Shown: positions 27,620-36,063 of the stretch, in pieces
Layout: every line of letters starts with the position of its first letter
How positions within the stretch are numbered: the first letter of the stretch is position 1
Origin: Luteimonas padinae
Lineage (GTDB): Bacteria; Pseudomonadota; Gammaproteobacteria; Xanthomonadales; Xanthomonadaceae
Assembly (NCBI RefSeq): GCF_014652935.1
Contig: NZ_BMZT01000004.1
Span: forward strand, 62,001 to 126,000
Length of the DNA stretch: 64,000 bases
Reading direction: 5' to 3'
The notes under the pieces: model-generated
Told to the model about the DNA's origin: nothing
Seen by the model: the letters and a program-made list of their open reading frames with translations, nothing else
The model's database searches: none
Position numbers and translations under genes: made by a program

Positions 27620-27923
27620 GGACCCGAACACCCTGCAGACCGGCGAGTCCGGTCGCGCGATGCGAATGTTCCTGATGGCCTGCGAATACGGGAGCACCAC
27701 CGTTCCACTTGCCCGATGCGCGGAGCTGTTCGGCTACTCGCCTGACGAGGCAGCGAAGCGAGCGGTCCGTGCCGCCCTTCCGGTACCGGCTTTCCGGTGT
27801 GGCAGCCAGAAGTCTCCTTGGCTGGTCAACGTGGAAGATCTCGCTGACTACATCGAAAGCCAGAGACGGCAGGCACTACAAGAGTGGCAAAGGGTCAACG
27901 GGGCCACGCACCGCCTGTCTTAG
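27594..27923 (+). CDS. PrtN-like transcriptional activator
   Basis: 109 residues. The core FLMACEYGSTTVPLARCAEL ... KRAVRAALPVPAFRCG ... SQKSPWLVNVEDLADYIESQ matches the pyocin-activator PrtN pattern well (aromatic-Gly start, PVPAFR, SxKxPWLV, DLAxYI). AAGGAG precedes the ATG by 8 bp, and the gene overlaps the relaxase end by 26 bp. In Pseudomonas PrtN activates pyocin genes; on islands such proteins probably activate transfer or lysis genes. Its position before the VirB-like genes suggests it controls them. Confidence 0.8.
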   Translation: MRSPKGRFEDPNTLQTGESGRAMRMFLMACEYGSTTVPLARCAELFGYSPDEAAKRAVRAALPVPAFRCGSQKSPWLVNVEDLADYIESQRRQALQEWQRVNGATHRLS

Positions 27924-28054
27924 AAGTCCGATCTGAAATCTTGCACCACGGGTGAAGGGTCACGCCCGGCGCACTGCGCAAAAGCTCAAGGCATCCCTCC
28001 GCGGCACGACCGGCCTCCAGCAGGTCGCATCCATAGCCACGTGAGGAGAAGACT

Positions 28055-28537
28055 ATGTCCGCCCAGGACCAGCGCTCACCCGCAATCATCACAGTCAGAC
28101 CTACCCGCGTCATCGTCCGAAGGCGGGAGCCTGAGACCGTCACCATCAGAGCTGGCGGCCCCGAACCTGAGTCCGTGACCAAATGGATCTCCCGGTTCGC
28201 GCCAGCAATCGTTACGGGCGGCAGCCTGGCGATCGTGACCTGGCTCGCGTCCTTTGCCGTCTCCTACGTCAGCTCCTCGGCCAGCCTCTCGATTGTCCTG
28301 CTCGGGCTGCTGTCCACTGGCGCGGCGATCTACCGCGAGCTGCTTCGAGCCGGACTGATACCCCACTGGATCGTTGGCGCTTTCATCGCCTTGGCGCCCT
28401 TCTTGTTCACAGGCGTCGTCAACCTCCTCCCCCTCATCTCGATCAACCGGACTTACGTGGCGGCGATCTGCCTCGGCCTGGTCACCGGCGCCGCGGCGCA
28501 TTGCCTGGGACTGCTCGGGCCTTCGCCCCGCCGCTAA
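28055..28537 (+). CDS. Four-helix membrane protein in the transfer region
   Basis: 160 residues. A cytosolic N-terminus of about 47 residues (IITVRPTRVIVRRREPETVT) precedes four hydrophobic segments: about 48-68, 72-90, 103-124 and 132-152. AGGAGA precedes the ATG at 28055. It lies 32 bp before the VirB5-like gene on the same strand, so it probably belongs to the transfer operon. It does not look like VirB2 or VirB3. Function unknown. Confidence 0.65.
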   Translation: MSAQDQRSPAIITVRPTRVIVRRREPETVTIRAGGPEPESVTKWISRFAPAIVTGGSLAIVTWLASFAVSYVSSSASLSIVLLGLLSTGAAIYRELLRAGLIPHWIVGAFIALAPFLFTGVVNLLPLISINRTYVAAICLGLVTGAAAHCLGLLGPSPRR

Positions 28538-28569
28538 GCCCCATCCCTCCGCCTACAAGGAACACCGCA

Positions 28570-29262
28570 ATGAAGATCAAGGCCCTTATCTTTTCTATCG
28601 CGCTAGGCGTGACCGCCATCGGAGGCGTCGTTTCCACCCTCCCTGTCCGAGCCTCGGGTATTCCCGTGCTGGACGTCGCGAACCTCATGAACGCGATTCA
28701 GCAGTACACGCAGATGGTCGAGCAGCTGGCGCAGCTGCAGGCCCAGTTGCAGCAGGCCAAGCAACAGTACGAGTCGCTGACGGGTAATCGCGGACTCGGC
28801 GGGATCATGCCTGAGAACTACACAAGCACTGTTCCGCGCAACTGGCAGGAGACTCTGGCAGCCATGGAGGGCGGTGGATCAATCGGAAGCCTTGCTACCT
28901 CCATCGCCGAGCAGGCATCGCAACTTGACGATGAGCACTTCAACGGTGTCCTGGACGAAGTCACCGCGTCCCTGCGCAGCAACCTCGAGCATGACGCGAG
29001 CGCGCAAGCACTCAACGCCCAGATCTACGACAACTCCGGCGATCGGTTTGAACGACTCCAAGGACTCATGGGCGAGATCAACTCCGCCCAGGACATGAAG
29101 GCTATCGCGGACCTACAGGCCAGGCTGCAGGTCGAGACAGGGATGCTTACGAACGAGCTGATCAAGCTGCAGGCGATGAACGCCATGATCGCCAAGCGCA
29201 ACAGCATCCAGGAGAGCGAAGCAATCCAATCCGGCTTCCGGCTGCGTGCCGGCGGCTACTGA
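28570..29262 (+). CDS. VirB5/TrbJ-like type IV secretion minor pilin
   Basis: 230 residues with a signal peptide (about 1-29, ending PVRASG). The mature part is helical and Gln-rich: VLDVANLMNAIQQYTQMVEQ, LAQLQAQLQQAKQQYESLTG, then SIQESEAIQSGFRLRAGGY near the end, the pattern of VirB5/TrbJ proteins, which sit at the pilus tip and contact the recipient. AAGGA precedes the ATG at 28570. Followed by a lipoprotein and a VirB6-like gene. Confidence 0.85.
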   Translation: MKIKALIFSIALGVTAIGGVVSTLPVRASGIPVLDVANLMNAIQQYTQMVEQLAQLQAQLQQAKQQYESLTGNRGLGGIMPENYTSTVPRNWQETLAAMEGGGSIGSLATSIAEQASQLDDEHFNGVLDEVTASLRSNLEHDASAQALNAQIYDNSGDRFERLQGLMGEINSAQDMKAIADLQARLQVETGMLTNELIKLQAMNAMIAKRNSIQESEAIQSGFRLRAGGY

Positions 29263-29274
29263 CGGAGCCGGACC

Positions 29275-29550
29275 ATGCAGACCCGTCTCGCCACCGTCCT
29301 TGCAGCCGCCCTGTTGGCGGCTGCATGCAGTCGAACCGATACAGGTGACGCCGAACTGCGGGCCACATTGGAGGTCAAGCCCGCGTTCGATCCCGGCTCG
29401 ATGACCACGCCCCCCGCCCTCGACGAAGTAACCGGCAGTGATGCCGTGAGTCGAGCCAAGGCGGAGGAGGTCTACTTCCGTTGCTCCAAGGTGCCACGCG
29501 CGGAACGCAAGGAGGACCCGTGGTGCCAACTGCGCGACAAGATTCTCTGA
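29275..29550 (+). CDS. Small lipoprotein, EexN/VirB7-like position
   Basis: 91 residues; lipobox LLAAACSRTDTG with Cys18. The C-terminal part carries two more Cys (YFRCSKVPRAERKEDPWCQL), a spacing similar to EexN entry-exclusion lipoproteins, which also sit between VirB5 and VirB6 genes in IncN-like systems. VirB7 is the alternative, but there is no VirB9 here for it to join. Located 12 bp after the VirB5-like gene and 10 bp before the VirB6-like gene. Confidence 0.7.
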   Translation: MQTRLATVLAAALLAAACSRTDTGDAELRATLEVKPAFDPGSMTTPPALDEVTGSDAVSRAKAEEVYFRCSKVPRAERKEDPWCQLRDKIL

Positions 29551-29560
29551 GGAGAAGGAC

Positions 29561-30655
29561 ATGGCCGCACCAGAGACTACCCGCATCGCCCACTTCCTCC
29601 TGGAAAACATTCCGGAGACCGTGACTACATACGTCAACGACAAGTCGGCTGTGATGATCGGCTATATCGGCCCGACGGCCGTCATCCTGCTGACCCTGTT
29701 CGTGCTGTTCTGGGGCGTTGCAATGGCATCCGGGCAGATCAGCGAACCCTTCACCGACGGCATGAAGCGGATCATCCGCATTTGCATCATCGTCGGGTTC
29801 GCGCTGACCGTCGGCATCTACCAGGACTACGTCGCCGACTTCTTCCTCCGGGTGCCGTCCGAGATGGCTTCGGAACTGGCCTACGAAGGAAGCAGCGGTG
29901 GATACGAACCGGCCTCCATCGCAACGGTGCTGGACGCCTCACTCCAACAGGGGTTCGACGTCGGCGACAAGGCTTGGGACAAGGGCGACGAGATGGCGCA
30001 AACCGGTATCAAGGCGGCCATCGCCGGCATGGGCTACTACGCATTGGCCATCCTGGTCTACCTGGCCGCCGCGGCACTCGTTGCAATCGCCGCGGGCATC
30101 CTGCTGGTGGCCTTCCTCGCCACGGCGCTGCTGCTGGCAATCGGCCCCTTGTTCATCCTTTTCGCCATCTTTTCCATGACCTACCGCTGGTTCGAGACCT
30201 GGCTGGGGCAGCTCGTCAACTTCGCGATCCTCTACGTCATGGTCGCAGTGACCGTCGGCCTAGTCTTCGGAATGTTCGACCAGTACCTGTCCATGCTGCC
30301 GATCACCACGCTGTCGGAGACCGTGGTCAACACGCTGAAGCTGATTGGCATGACCATCGCGGTCGCTGCCGTGCTGTTACAGACCCGATCGATGGCCGCC
30401 GCACTGGGTGGTGGAGCTGCGATGGCATCACAGAACCTCGCGGGCAAACTTGCTTCGGCGGGGGGCGAGTTCGCGCGCCTAGCAGCCACCGGTAGCTCTA
30501 AACGGAGCTTGATGCCGAACGTGTCCGCTGGCAAGGCGATCGGATCGACTGTGAAGGCGGGAGGCCGAGCGGCGAGCTATGTGAAGAAAGGGCTCGAGAT
30601 GGCCAGAAGAAAGTACCAACCACCGAGCACTGTAATCGGGAGCACAGCTCAGTGA
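29561..30655 (+). CDS. VirB6/TrbL-like polytopic T4SS channel protein
   Basis: 364 residues. Five or more membrane helices: about 30-55 (MIGYIGPTAVILLTLFVLFW), 70-88, 155-200 (two), 215-235 and 260-280, with the conserved aromatic loop FSMTYRWFETWLGQLVNFAI that marks VirB6/TrbL. The tail is basic and Ala/Gly-rich. GGAGAAGG precedes the ATG. In full systems VirB6 forms the inner-membrane channel with VirB4, VirB8 and VirB10, none of which is encoded here. Confidence 0.87.
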   Translation: MAAPETTRIAHFLLENIPETVTTYVNDKSAVMIGYIGPTAVILLTLFVLFWGVAMASGQISEPFTDGMKRIIRICIIVGFALTVGIYQDYVADFFLRVPSEMASELAYEGSSGGYEPASIATVLDASLQQGFDVGDKAWDKGDEMAQTGIKAAIAGMGYYALAILVYLAAAALVAIAAGILLVAFLATALLLAIGPLFILFAIFSMTYRWFETWLGQLVNFAILYVMVAVTVGLVFGMFDQYLSMLPITTLSETVVNTLKLIGMTIAVAAVLLQTRSMAAALGGGAAMASQNLAGKLASAGGEFARLAATGSSKRSLMPNVSAGKAIGSTVKAGGRAASYVKKGLEMARRKYQPPSTVIGSTAQ

Positions 30656-30936
30656 CTCCGAAGACAGCGGGCCATGTCCCCTGACCTTCGTGTGCTGGAA
30701 GCTAGCCAGCCTCAGGCTCGGCGAACTTTCTGGTGGTCAATTGTGCGCAGTACGGCCGGGCCGCCAGTGGCGATTTCCCTGCGACGCCCCTCTTCTGGGA
30801 AGGCGGGGCACGTGGGACCTCACATCTTCAGCGCAAGGCCGTACGCAATTCGGGGACAAGTCAATGCGATTCGACGGTTGAAGGCTGAGGGGAGTGCGTG
30901 GCGAATCATATCAACCGCCTGAAATGACCCGTGCGC
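30656..30936. other. Gap between transfer genes and cargo
   Basis: 281 bp. Short open frames here look unreliable. One frame near 30860-30920 reads VNAIRRLKAEGSAWRII, reminiscent of the C-terminal helix-turn-helix of a serine recombinase, so this may be a worn recombination scar marking where the cargo joined. No terminator was recognised. Confidence 0.35.
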
Positions 30937-32127
30937 TCACGCATGGTCAACGCGGAAGGTCATCACCGTCTCGGTGCGCATGCGCTTCGACAAAGCGCCC
31001 CGCGTAGGCATGGGGAGATAACGGCTTCCTGGGGGGAGTTCCCTCTCACGGGTGCTCACTAACACCAGTCCTGACTGCCGCGCTGCCTGCGCGACGCCAT
31101 CAGAGTTGCGAATAAAAGTATCTTTCAAGCATGAATTCCCTACCACAAATGTGGCATGCCCGTGGCCAGAAAGGACTCGCTCAACCTGCGAGAGCATGCG
31201 CAGAAGATCGCCAGCATAGCGTTCCACCATCCGCCGTTGACGGGGCTGCAACTGCTCAAGCCGCCCCATTGCTTCGGCGACTGACCTAACACTGCTTCCG
31301 CCATCTTGGTCGGCTGCTCGTTCAGCGCCGATAGTAGTGGAGCGGATTGTGCGTAACTCGGCGAGCGTGTAACCCAGCCACACAAGTGCCAGTCGATGAC
31401 CACGCATGTAATCGATGGCGTTCAGGTACGGGGGTGACGTCAGGACTGCATCCACGCTCCGTGGCGCGAGCTCCAGATTTCTAGCATCACCCAATTTCAC
31501 GTCGGCAGGACGAGGGGATGGCTGGTCTGCAAGTCGCTGGCTCAGCTGCCGAACCGACCTGACAAAGCTCGACTCGACGTCATAGCTCGATGTAAGGGCA
31601 ACCTTGTGTGGTCGGCTGTGCGATGTGTCACGCGCAAGCGACGCGCCCTGCTCCTTGGTCACGATCAACCGGCTTAGGGCAATCGATAAAGCATCGACCG
31701 CCGCTCGCCGCGGAGGTGACAGTCTGGCACGACGTCGCTGATCCAGCACGTATGCGAGGCGCGCTAGCGAGCGCCTTTGTGGTGCGTCGAACCAGTAGCC
31801 CACGAACTCACGCGTTTCCTGATCGTGCCAGTGCAACTGCTGAGAACGGAGGTCGACCTGTGCTGCGTCACACAACAACTGCTTCAGCTCGCTATCTAGC
31901 ACCTGCTCACTAATAGGCGTTGTCCAGACACGGCTCATCAGTACCGCCAATGGATCCATATCGAAGCCGACCGCCCGGTGACCAAGGGCCAGCGCCTGCC
32001 GGAGGACCGTCCCTGAACCAGACATTGGATCCAAAACTACGCTGTCCGCCGGCAGGTCGGCCAACGAAGCAAGGGCCAGCTCCGGGGCCATACGCGCGGG
32101 AAAGGGGTGAACGGTGCGGATCAGCAT
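30937..32127 (-). CDS. DNA methyltransferase 1 of the cargo module
   Basis: 396 residues; class I SAM-dependent DNA methyltransferase. N-terminal VHPFPARMAPELAL, SAM motif VLDPMSGSGT (residues 31-40), FDMDPLAV, and catalytic motif LTSPPYLNAIDYMRG (SPPY at 231-234), which indicates N4-cytosine or N6-adenine amino methylation. The end is DNA-binding-like and basic. The XRE regulator lies 61 bp upstream on the same strand. A second methyltransferase of related plan is divergent at 32558. No restriction nuclease is encoded nearby. Recognition site unknown. Confidence 0.85.
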   Translation of the reverse strand: MLIRTVHPFPARMAPELALASLADLPADSVVLDPMSGSGTVLRQALALGHRAVGFDMDPLAVLMSRVWTTPISEQVLDSELKQLLCDAAQVDLRSQQLHWHDQETREFVGYWFDAPQRRSLARLAYVLDQRRRARLSPPRRAAVDALSIALSRLIVTKEQGASLARDTSHSRPHKVALTSSYDVESSFVRSVRQLSQRLADQPSPRPADVKLGDARNLELAPRSVDAVLTSPPYLNAIDYMRGHRLALVWLGYTLAELRTIRSTTIGAERAADQDGGSSVRSVAEAMGRLEQLQPRQRRMVERYAGDLLRMLSQVERVLSGHGHATFVVGNSCLKDTFIRNSDGVAQAARQSGLVLVSTRERELPPGSRYLPMPTRGALSKRMRTETVMTFRVDHA

Positions 32128-32188
32128 ATCGATAGCCCTGCGGGTGCGGCGGTGATAATTTCGTCTAGCGCCATGTCACGCGGTGCGA

Positions 32189-32497
32189 CTAATCCGGCCG
32201 GGGCGCCACGGCAGAGAGCGCTCTTTGCAGTTGAGCGAGGGCCTTGCGCACGTCATCCCACCCCTCTAGCGGTCCTGATCGCACACCTCCTTGCCATTCC
32301 AAAATATGCATGCAGTGAATCACGACGGCTGCAGGCGGCACGACGTGGCCACTCTCATATTTGCTGATCAACCCCTGGCTTTTCCCTAGCTGCCGACCGA
32401 AGTCCCGCTGCGAGAGCCCTAAAAGGGAGCGAGCAGCCGAAACCAACTCTGAGGGCTTGAAATGGGACGGGCGCTTTCTCACCGGGGAATGATGCAT
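32189..32497 (-). CDS. XRE-family transcriptional regulator of the cargo
   Basis: 102 residues with a lambda-repressor-like helix-turn-helix: SAARSLLGLSQRDFGRQLGK then SQGLISKYESGHVVPP. The following helices (AVVIHCMHILEW) are shorter than a full sensor domain. It lies between two divergent transcription units and upstream of methyltransferase 1, the place of a C-protein-like controller in restriction-modification loci. Likely represses or times expression of both arms. Confidence 0.82.
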   Translation of the reverse strand: MHHSPVRKRPSHFKPSELVSAARSLLGLSQRDFGRQLGKSQGLISKYESGHVVPPAAVVIHCMHILEWQGGVRSGPLEGWDDVRKALAQLQRALSAVAPRPD

Positions 32498-32557
32498 GCA
32501 CTCGAGGAATTATGCTAGATTCAGGCAAGGGGCAGCGGCTGCCGGGGGCGTGGTTGC
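32498..32557. promoter_or_regulatory. Divergent promoter region of the cargo module
   Basis: 60 bp between the start codons of the XRE regulator and methyltransferase 2. It contains TTATGCTAGATT (about 32510-32521), a good -10 candidate, and GGGGGCG before the methyltransferase ATG. A control site for the XRE protein is expected here, though no clear palindrome was found. Confidence 0.4.
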
Positions 32558-33838
32558 ATGGAATTTGCGGAACTTAGGTCGCCCACCAAGGTCGCGAGTC
32601 ATCGACTTGAGAACGCTCCTCTGACCGGGCACTGGGATCGGGGTGACACACCAGAGCCCAGGTTGCACCGAATACACGCATATCCGGCCAAGTTCCCAGC
32701 GTTCCTGACTGGGCGCGCACTCGCTTACAGTGCCCAACAAGGCCTCCAGGTACGCCGAGTGGGCGACGTATTTTGCGGTTGCGGCACGGTGGCGCATGAA
32801 GCCAGGCGTGCGGGCCTGGCGTTCTGGGGATGCGACATCAATCCTGTAGCAACCCTGATCGCCAAGGCGAAAAGCGCACGCTGCGCTGGCGCGAGCATGC
32901 GCCGACGATCGGCTGAAATCGAGGCTGAGATGGATGGCGCCTCAAGGGCGCACCGCTTGAGCCCCATCGCTGTGCAGCGCCTTCAACGCTGGTTCTCGGA
33001 CTCGGCATTCAATGATCTCGCCTGTCTCCTCAACACGATCAATGACGTCGTGCCCCATAGCTCGCCATACCGTTCCGTCTTTCACTGCGCCTTCTCTGCC
33101 ATCTTGAAGGATTGTTCTCAATGGCAGCAGCGCTCCGTCAAACCAGCTCTTGATAGAACCAAGGTCGCGAAGGACGTCCGCCGAGCTTTCGCGGCACAGG
33201 TGGAAATGATGGCTGCCGCATTCGATGAAGCAGGCAAGGCCACCGGGCCGGCACCCGACATCCGGCGGGCCAATGTGCTAACTGTGGACCCACCTAGTGA
33301 GCTTCTAGATCTGATCGTGACGAGCCCGCCTTACGTCACATCCTACGAATACGCTGACCTACATCAGCTCTCATCGCTCTGGCTCGGCTTTGCCGACGAC
33401 CATCGCATCTTGCGCCAAGGCTCCATTGGCACCTTCGAATACGAGATTGACCTTCGGCGTGCGCACACTGCCTTGAATAGGACGGGGAAGCAGGTCGTTT
33501 TTACTTTGTACGAGCAAGATCCCGCTGCGGCACGCGCAGTCGCGCAGTACTTCTTAGATATGCAGAAGATGGCCGCCCGCTGTCGCGAGTTTCTCACAGC
33601 CGAGGGCGTAGCGATCTTTGTCATCGGCAACACGCGCTATCGGGACGTGCCGATCGACAATGCTGCTCACCTGGCTGAGTCATTGTTGGAAGCTGGTTTC
33701 AAGCGTGTACGCGCCACGCGCCGGCGTATCTCGAACAAGAGCGCGACACCCTTCCGTGATGCTGCAGGCCGCTACACCCGGCTAAGAACGCGGAACCCCA
33801 TCTACGCTGAAGAATTTGTACTAATCGCCCACCTATGA
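32558..33838 (+). CDS. DNA methyltransferase 2 of the cargo module
   Basis: 426 residues. Same plan as methyltransferase 1: N-terminal HRIHAYPAKFPAFLTG, SAM motif GDVFCGCGTVAHEA (residues 69-82), CDINPVAT, and catalytic TSPPYVTSYEYADLHQLSSL (TSPPY at 255-259), then SLWLG shared with VWLG in the other enzyme. Amino-methyltransferase (N4-C or N6-A). Its TGA overlaps the ATG of the ATPase gene (ATGA at 33835-33838), so methyltransferase, ATPase and receiver protein are one coupled operon. Local GC is lower than in the chromosome. Confidence 0.85.
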   Translation: MEFAELRSPTKVASHRLENAPLTGHWDRGDTPEPRLHRIHAYPAKFPAFLTGRALAYSAQQGLQVRRVGDVFCGCGTVAHEARRAGLAFWGCDINPVATLIAKAKSARCAGASMRRRSAEIEAEMDGASRAHRLSPIAVQRLQRWFSDSAFNDLACLLNTINDVVPHSSPYRSVFHCAFSAILKDCSQWQQRSVKPALDRTKVAKDVRRAFAAQVEMMAAAFDEAGKATGPAPDIRRANVLTVDPPSELLDLIVTSPPYVTSYEYADLHQLSSLWLGFADDHRILRQGSIGTFEYEIDLRRAHTALNRTGKQVVFTLYEQDPAAARAVAQYFLDMQKMAARCREFLTAEGVAIFVIGNTRYRDVPIDNAAHLAESLLEAGFKRVRATRRRISNKSATPFRDAAGRYTRLRTRNPIYAEEFVLIAHL

Positions 33839-36063
33839 GCCGTGCCAAGCCTCTGAAGCTACGTCCGTATGCGCGCCTTCTCACCATGCTGGGCGACCAG
33901 CTGATCAAGAACGAACGGGTGGCACTGGTCGAACTCATCAAGAACTCCTACGACGCGGATGCGACCTGGGTGAGAGTGAACTTTGAAGGCTTCGACGAGA
34001 ACTTCGTTGGCAAGGAAGGGTCGAGGATCATCATCGAAGATGATGGCGCTGGCATGTCTACTGACATCATCGAGAACCATTGGGCAAACCCTGCGACTCC
34101 ACTAAAGTTGCAAGGCAAGCTTGCCAAGAAGCACACGACCAAGAAGGGTCGGGTCATACAAGGCGAGAAGGGTATTGGACGCTTTGCTCTGCTTAAACTC
34201 GGCCGGAAGATCACGCTGACGACCAAGACGCGCGCCAGCACGGCCGAGAACGTTGTGGTCATGGACCTGTCCACGTTCGATTCGAACTTCATTGACGACA
34301 ACGACACGGCTCTGTTTCTCGACGACCTACGCCTGTCCTTGCGTGAGGTCGATCCAGCGCAGCTGATACAGTCGAGACAAGTTGAGGTGGGCTTGAGGAC
34401 TTTGAAGCGTCCCAAGCACGGTACGGCGATCGAGATTAGGCATCTCGCTAGCTCTTGGTCCAGAACAAAGGTTCAGGGCGTTTACAAGGATTTGGTACGG
34501 CTGCAATCTATTTTCGCGCTCGGCGAGGAGGGAGACGAAGCAGCAGACCCTTTCGAAGTAGTCATCTATCGCAACGGAGCCTACGAGGCTTTCGCGGACG
34601 CCCGTCAAAGCGAGCTTGCAGGGTTGCTGGAGAATCGGACAGTCTTCCATATCGAAGGCAGTTTCCAGCCAGCCACTAAGAGCTTCGAGTTCGAGATCGA
34701 CGGCCAACATCAGTCGATCCAGTTGAACGACCCTGACCTTACCGGAATGAGGATATTTCGCGACACATTCGGGACAGTGGTTGAGCGACCAATTGAATCA
34801 GGGCCGTTCAGCTTCGAGTTTTTCGTCTTCGATTTCGCGGCCGATGCACCCGGGAAGTACCGCCTCGACAACGACGACAAAGAGCTACTTAGGCAGCATA
34901 GAATCTATCTCTATCGCGACGGGATTCGGGTGTACCCGTACGGCGACCCCGACGACGACTGGCTGCTTATTGACGTCCGCCGCGGCACGGTTAAGGCTAG
35001 CGAGTTTTTGAGCAATGATCAGGTCGTTGGTCAAGTGCGGATCACTCAAGCGGCCAATCCGGAGCTACGTGATAAAACGAGCCGGGAAGGTCTTGTCGAG
35101 ACGGGTAATCCGACGAGTGACTTCAGGGCTCTGTTGCAGATATTTCTTGCATGGGTGCGAAAGCGACCCTACGCCCAGTACAAGATCAAGGCCGCGCGCA
35201 GCGACGACGTCAGCATTTTCAAAGAGAATGCCGTGCAGCATGCGCTTGAGTCGGCAGCCGACGCTGCCCAAGCAGCTGGCACTCCCGCACAGGTCCGCGA
35301 GAAGCTTGGAGAGGCAACCCGCCAGTACAAGCAGGAACGCCGCTACCTGGTGCAGCGCGCTGAGACCACCGAGCATCTCGCGGGTGTGGGCTTATCCGTG
35401 GAGTCGGCTACGCACGATCTAACATTGGCGATACGAACGGCCACCTCATCTACTGATGCCTTGATCTCGCAGATCTCGCGCTCTGGTCAGATTGATCGCG
35501 ACGTTCTCAAGCGTGAACTGCTGTCGATCCGTGGGAGCTTGGCTTTCATTGCCGACCAGCTAAAGGACATGCAGCTGCTTTTCAAGAGCAGTAAGCAGCG
35601 CCGGAAAGACATCAAGGTTTTAGACCTTGTGACGAAGGTTGAGCGCTTGTTTAGAGCACTGCTGGAGCGCGCCGAGATCAAGGTGACGATAGAAGAGGTT
35701 GGCGGTCCACTTGTAGCGAAGACGACAGACGCAGTTCTGCTGCAAGTGTTGCTGAATCTTTTCGATAACGCGATGTATTGGCTGAAGAGCTCACCCGCAC
35801 CGCGTGAAATCGAGGTACTGCTCGACGGCGATAGAGGCATCATGGTTTTTGCGGACAATGGCCCAGGAATCCGTGCAGACGACATCCCATATATCTTCGA
35901 GCCGTTCTATACCGGGAAAGCAGAAGAAGGTCGAGGGTTGGGTTTGTACATAGCGCGCCAGCTTCTCGACCGTCACGACTACACGATTGACGTTGCAAGC
36001 AAGGGGGAGCGGATCTTGCGCGGTGCAAACCTCGTCGTCAGCTTTGTCAAGGAGGACGCGTAG
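33835..36063 (+). CDS. Double-GHKL ATPase / histidine-kinase-like protein
   Basis: 742 residues, no membrane helix. An N-terminal Hsp90/MutL-type ATPase has the Bergerat motifs VELIKNSYDADA (Asn37), IEDDGAGM (Asp70) and GEKGIGRFALLKLG (about 110-123). A central region of about 330 residues is unassigned. A helical region with SVESATHDLTLAIRT resembles a dimerization helix with His, and a second, kinase-type ATPase ends the protein: LLNLFDNAMYWL (from about 639), FADNGPGIRADD (674) and GRGLGLYIARQLL (699). Two complete GHKL sites in one chain are unusual. Coupled upstream to methyltransferase 2 and downstream to a receiver protein, which suggests a cytosolic phosphorelay or conformational switch. 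Confidence 0.85.
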   Translation: MSRAKPLKLRPYARLLTMLGDQLIKNERVALVELIKNSYDADATWVRVNFEGFDENFVGKEGSRIIIEDDGAGMSTDIIENHWANPATPLKLQGKLAKKHTTKKGRVIQGEKGIGRFALLKLGRKITLTTKTRASTAENVVVMDLSTFDSNFIDDNDTALFLDDLRLSLREVDPAQLIQSRQVEVGLRTLKRPKHGTAIEIRHLASSWSRTKVQGVYKDLVRLQSIFALGEEGDEAADPFEVVIYRNGAYEAFADARQSELAGLLENRTVFHIEGSFQPATKSFEFEIDGQHQSIQLNDPDLTGMRIFRDTFGTVVERPIESGPFSFEFFVFDFAADAPGKYRLDNDDKELLRQHRIYLYRDGIRVYPYGDPDDDWLLIDVRRGTVKASEFLSNDQVVGQVRITQAANPELRDKTSREGLVETGNPTSDFRALLQIFLAWVRKRPYAQYKIKAARSDDVSIFKENAVQHALESAADAAQAAGTPAQVREKLGEATRQYKQERRYLVQRAETTEHLAGVGLSVESATHDLTLAIRTATSSTDALISQISRSGQIDRDVLKRELLSIRGSLAFIADQLKDMQLLFKSSKQRRKDIKVLDLVTKVERLFRALLERAEIKVTIEEVGGPLVAKTTDAVLLQVLLNLFDNAMYWLKSSPAPREIEVLLDGDRGIMVFADNGPGIRADDIPYIFEPFYTGKAEEGRGLGLYIARQLLDRHDYTIDVASKGERILRGANLVVSFVKEDA

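Noticed and set aside
30674-30922. Possible 82-codon gene between the VirB6-like gene and the cargo
   Set aside because: No ribosome site, mixed composition; only a short helix-turn-helix-like tail resembles anything, so treated as a possible remnant.
30937-33838. Classical type II restriction-modification system
   Set aside because: Two methyltransferases and a controller-like XRE gene fit, but no nuclease motif (PD-ExK, HNH, GIY-YIG) is visible in any cargo protein.
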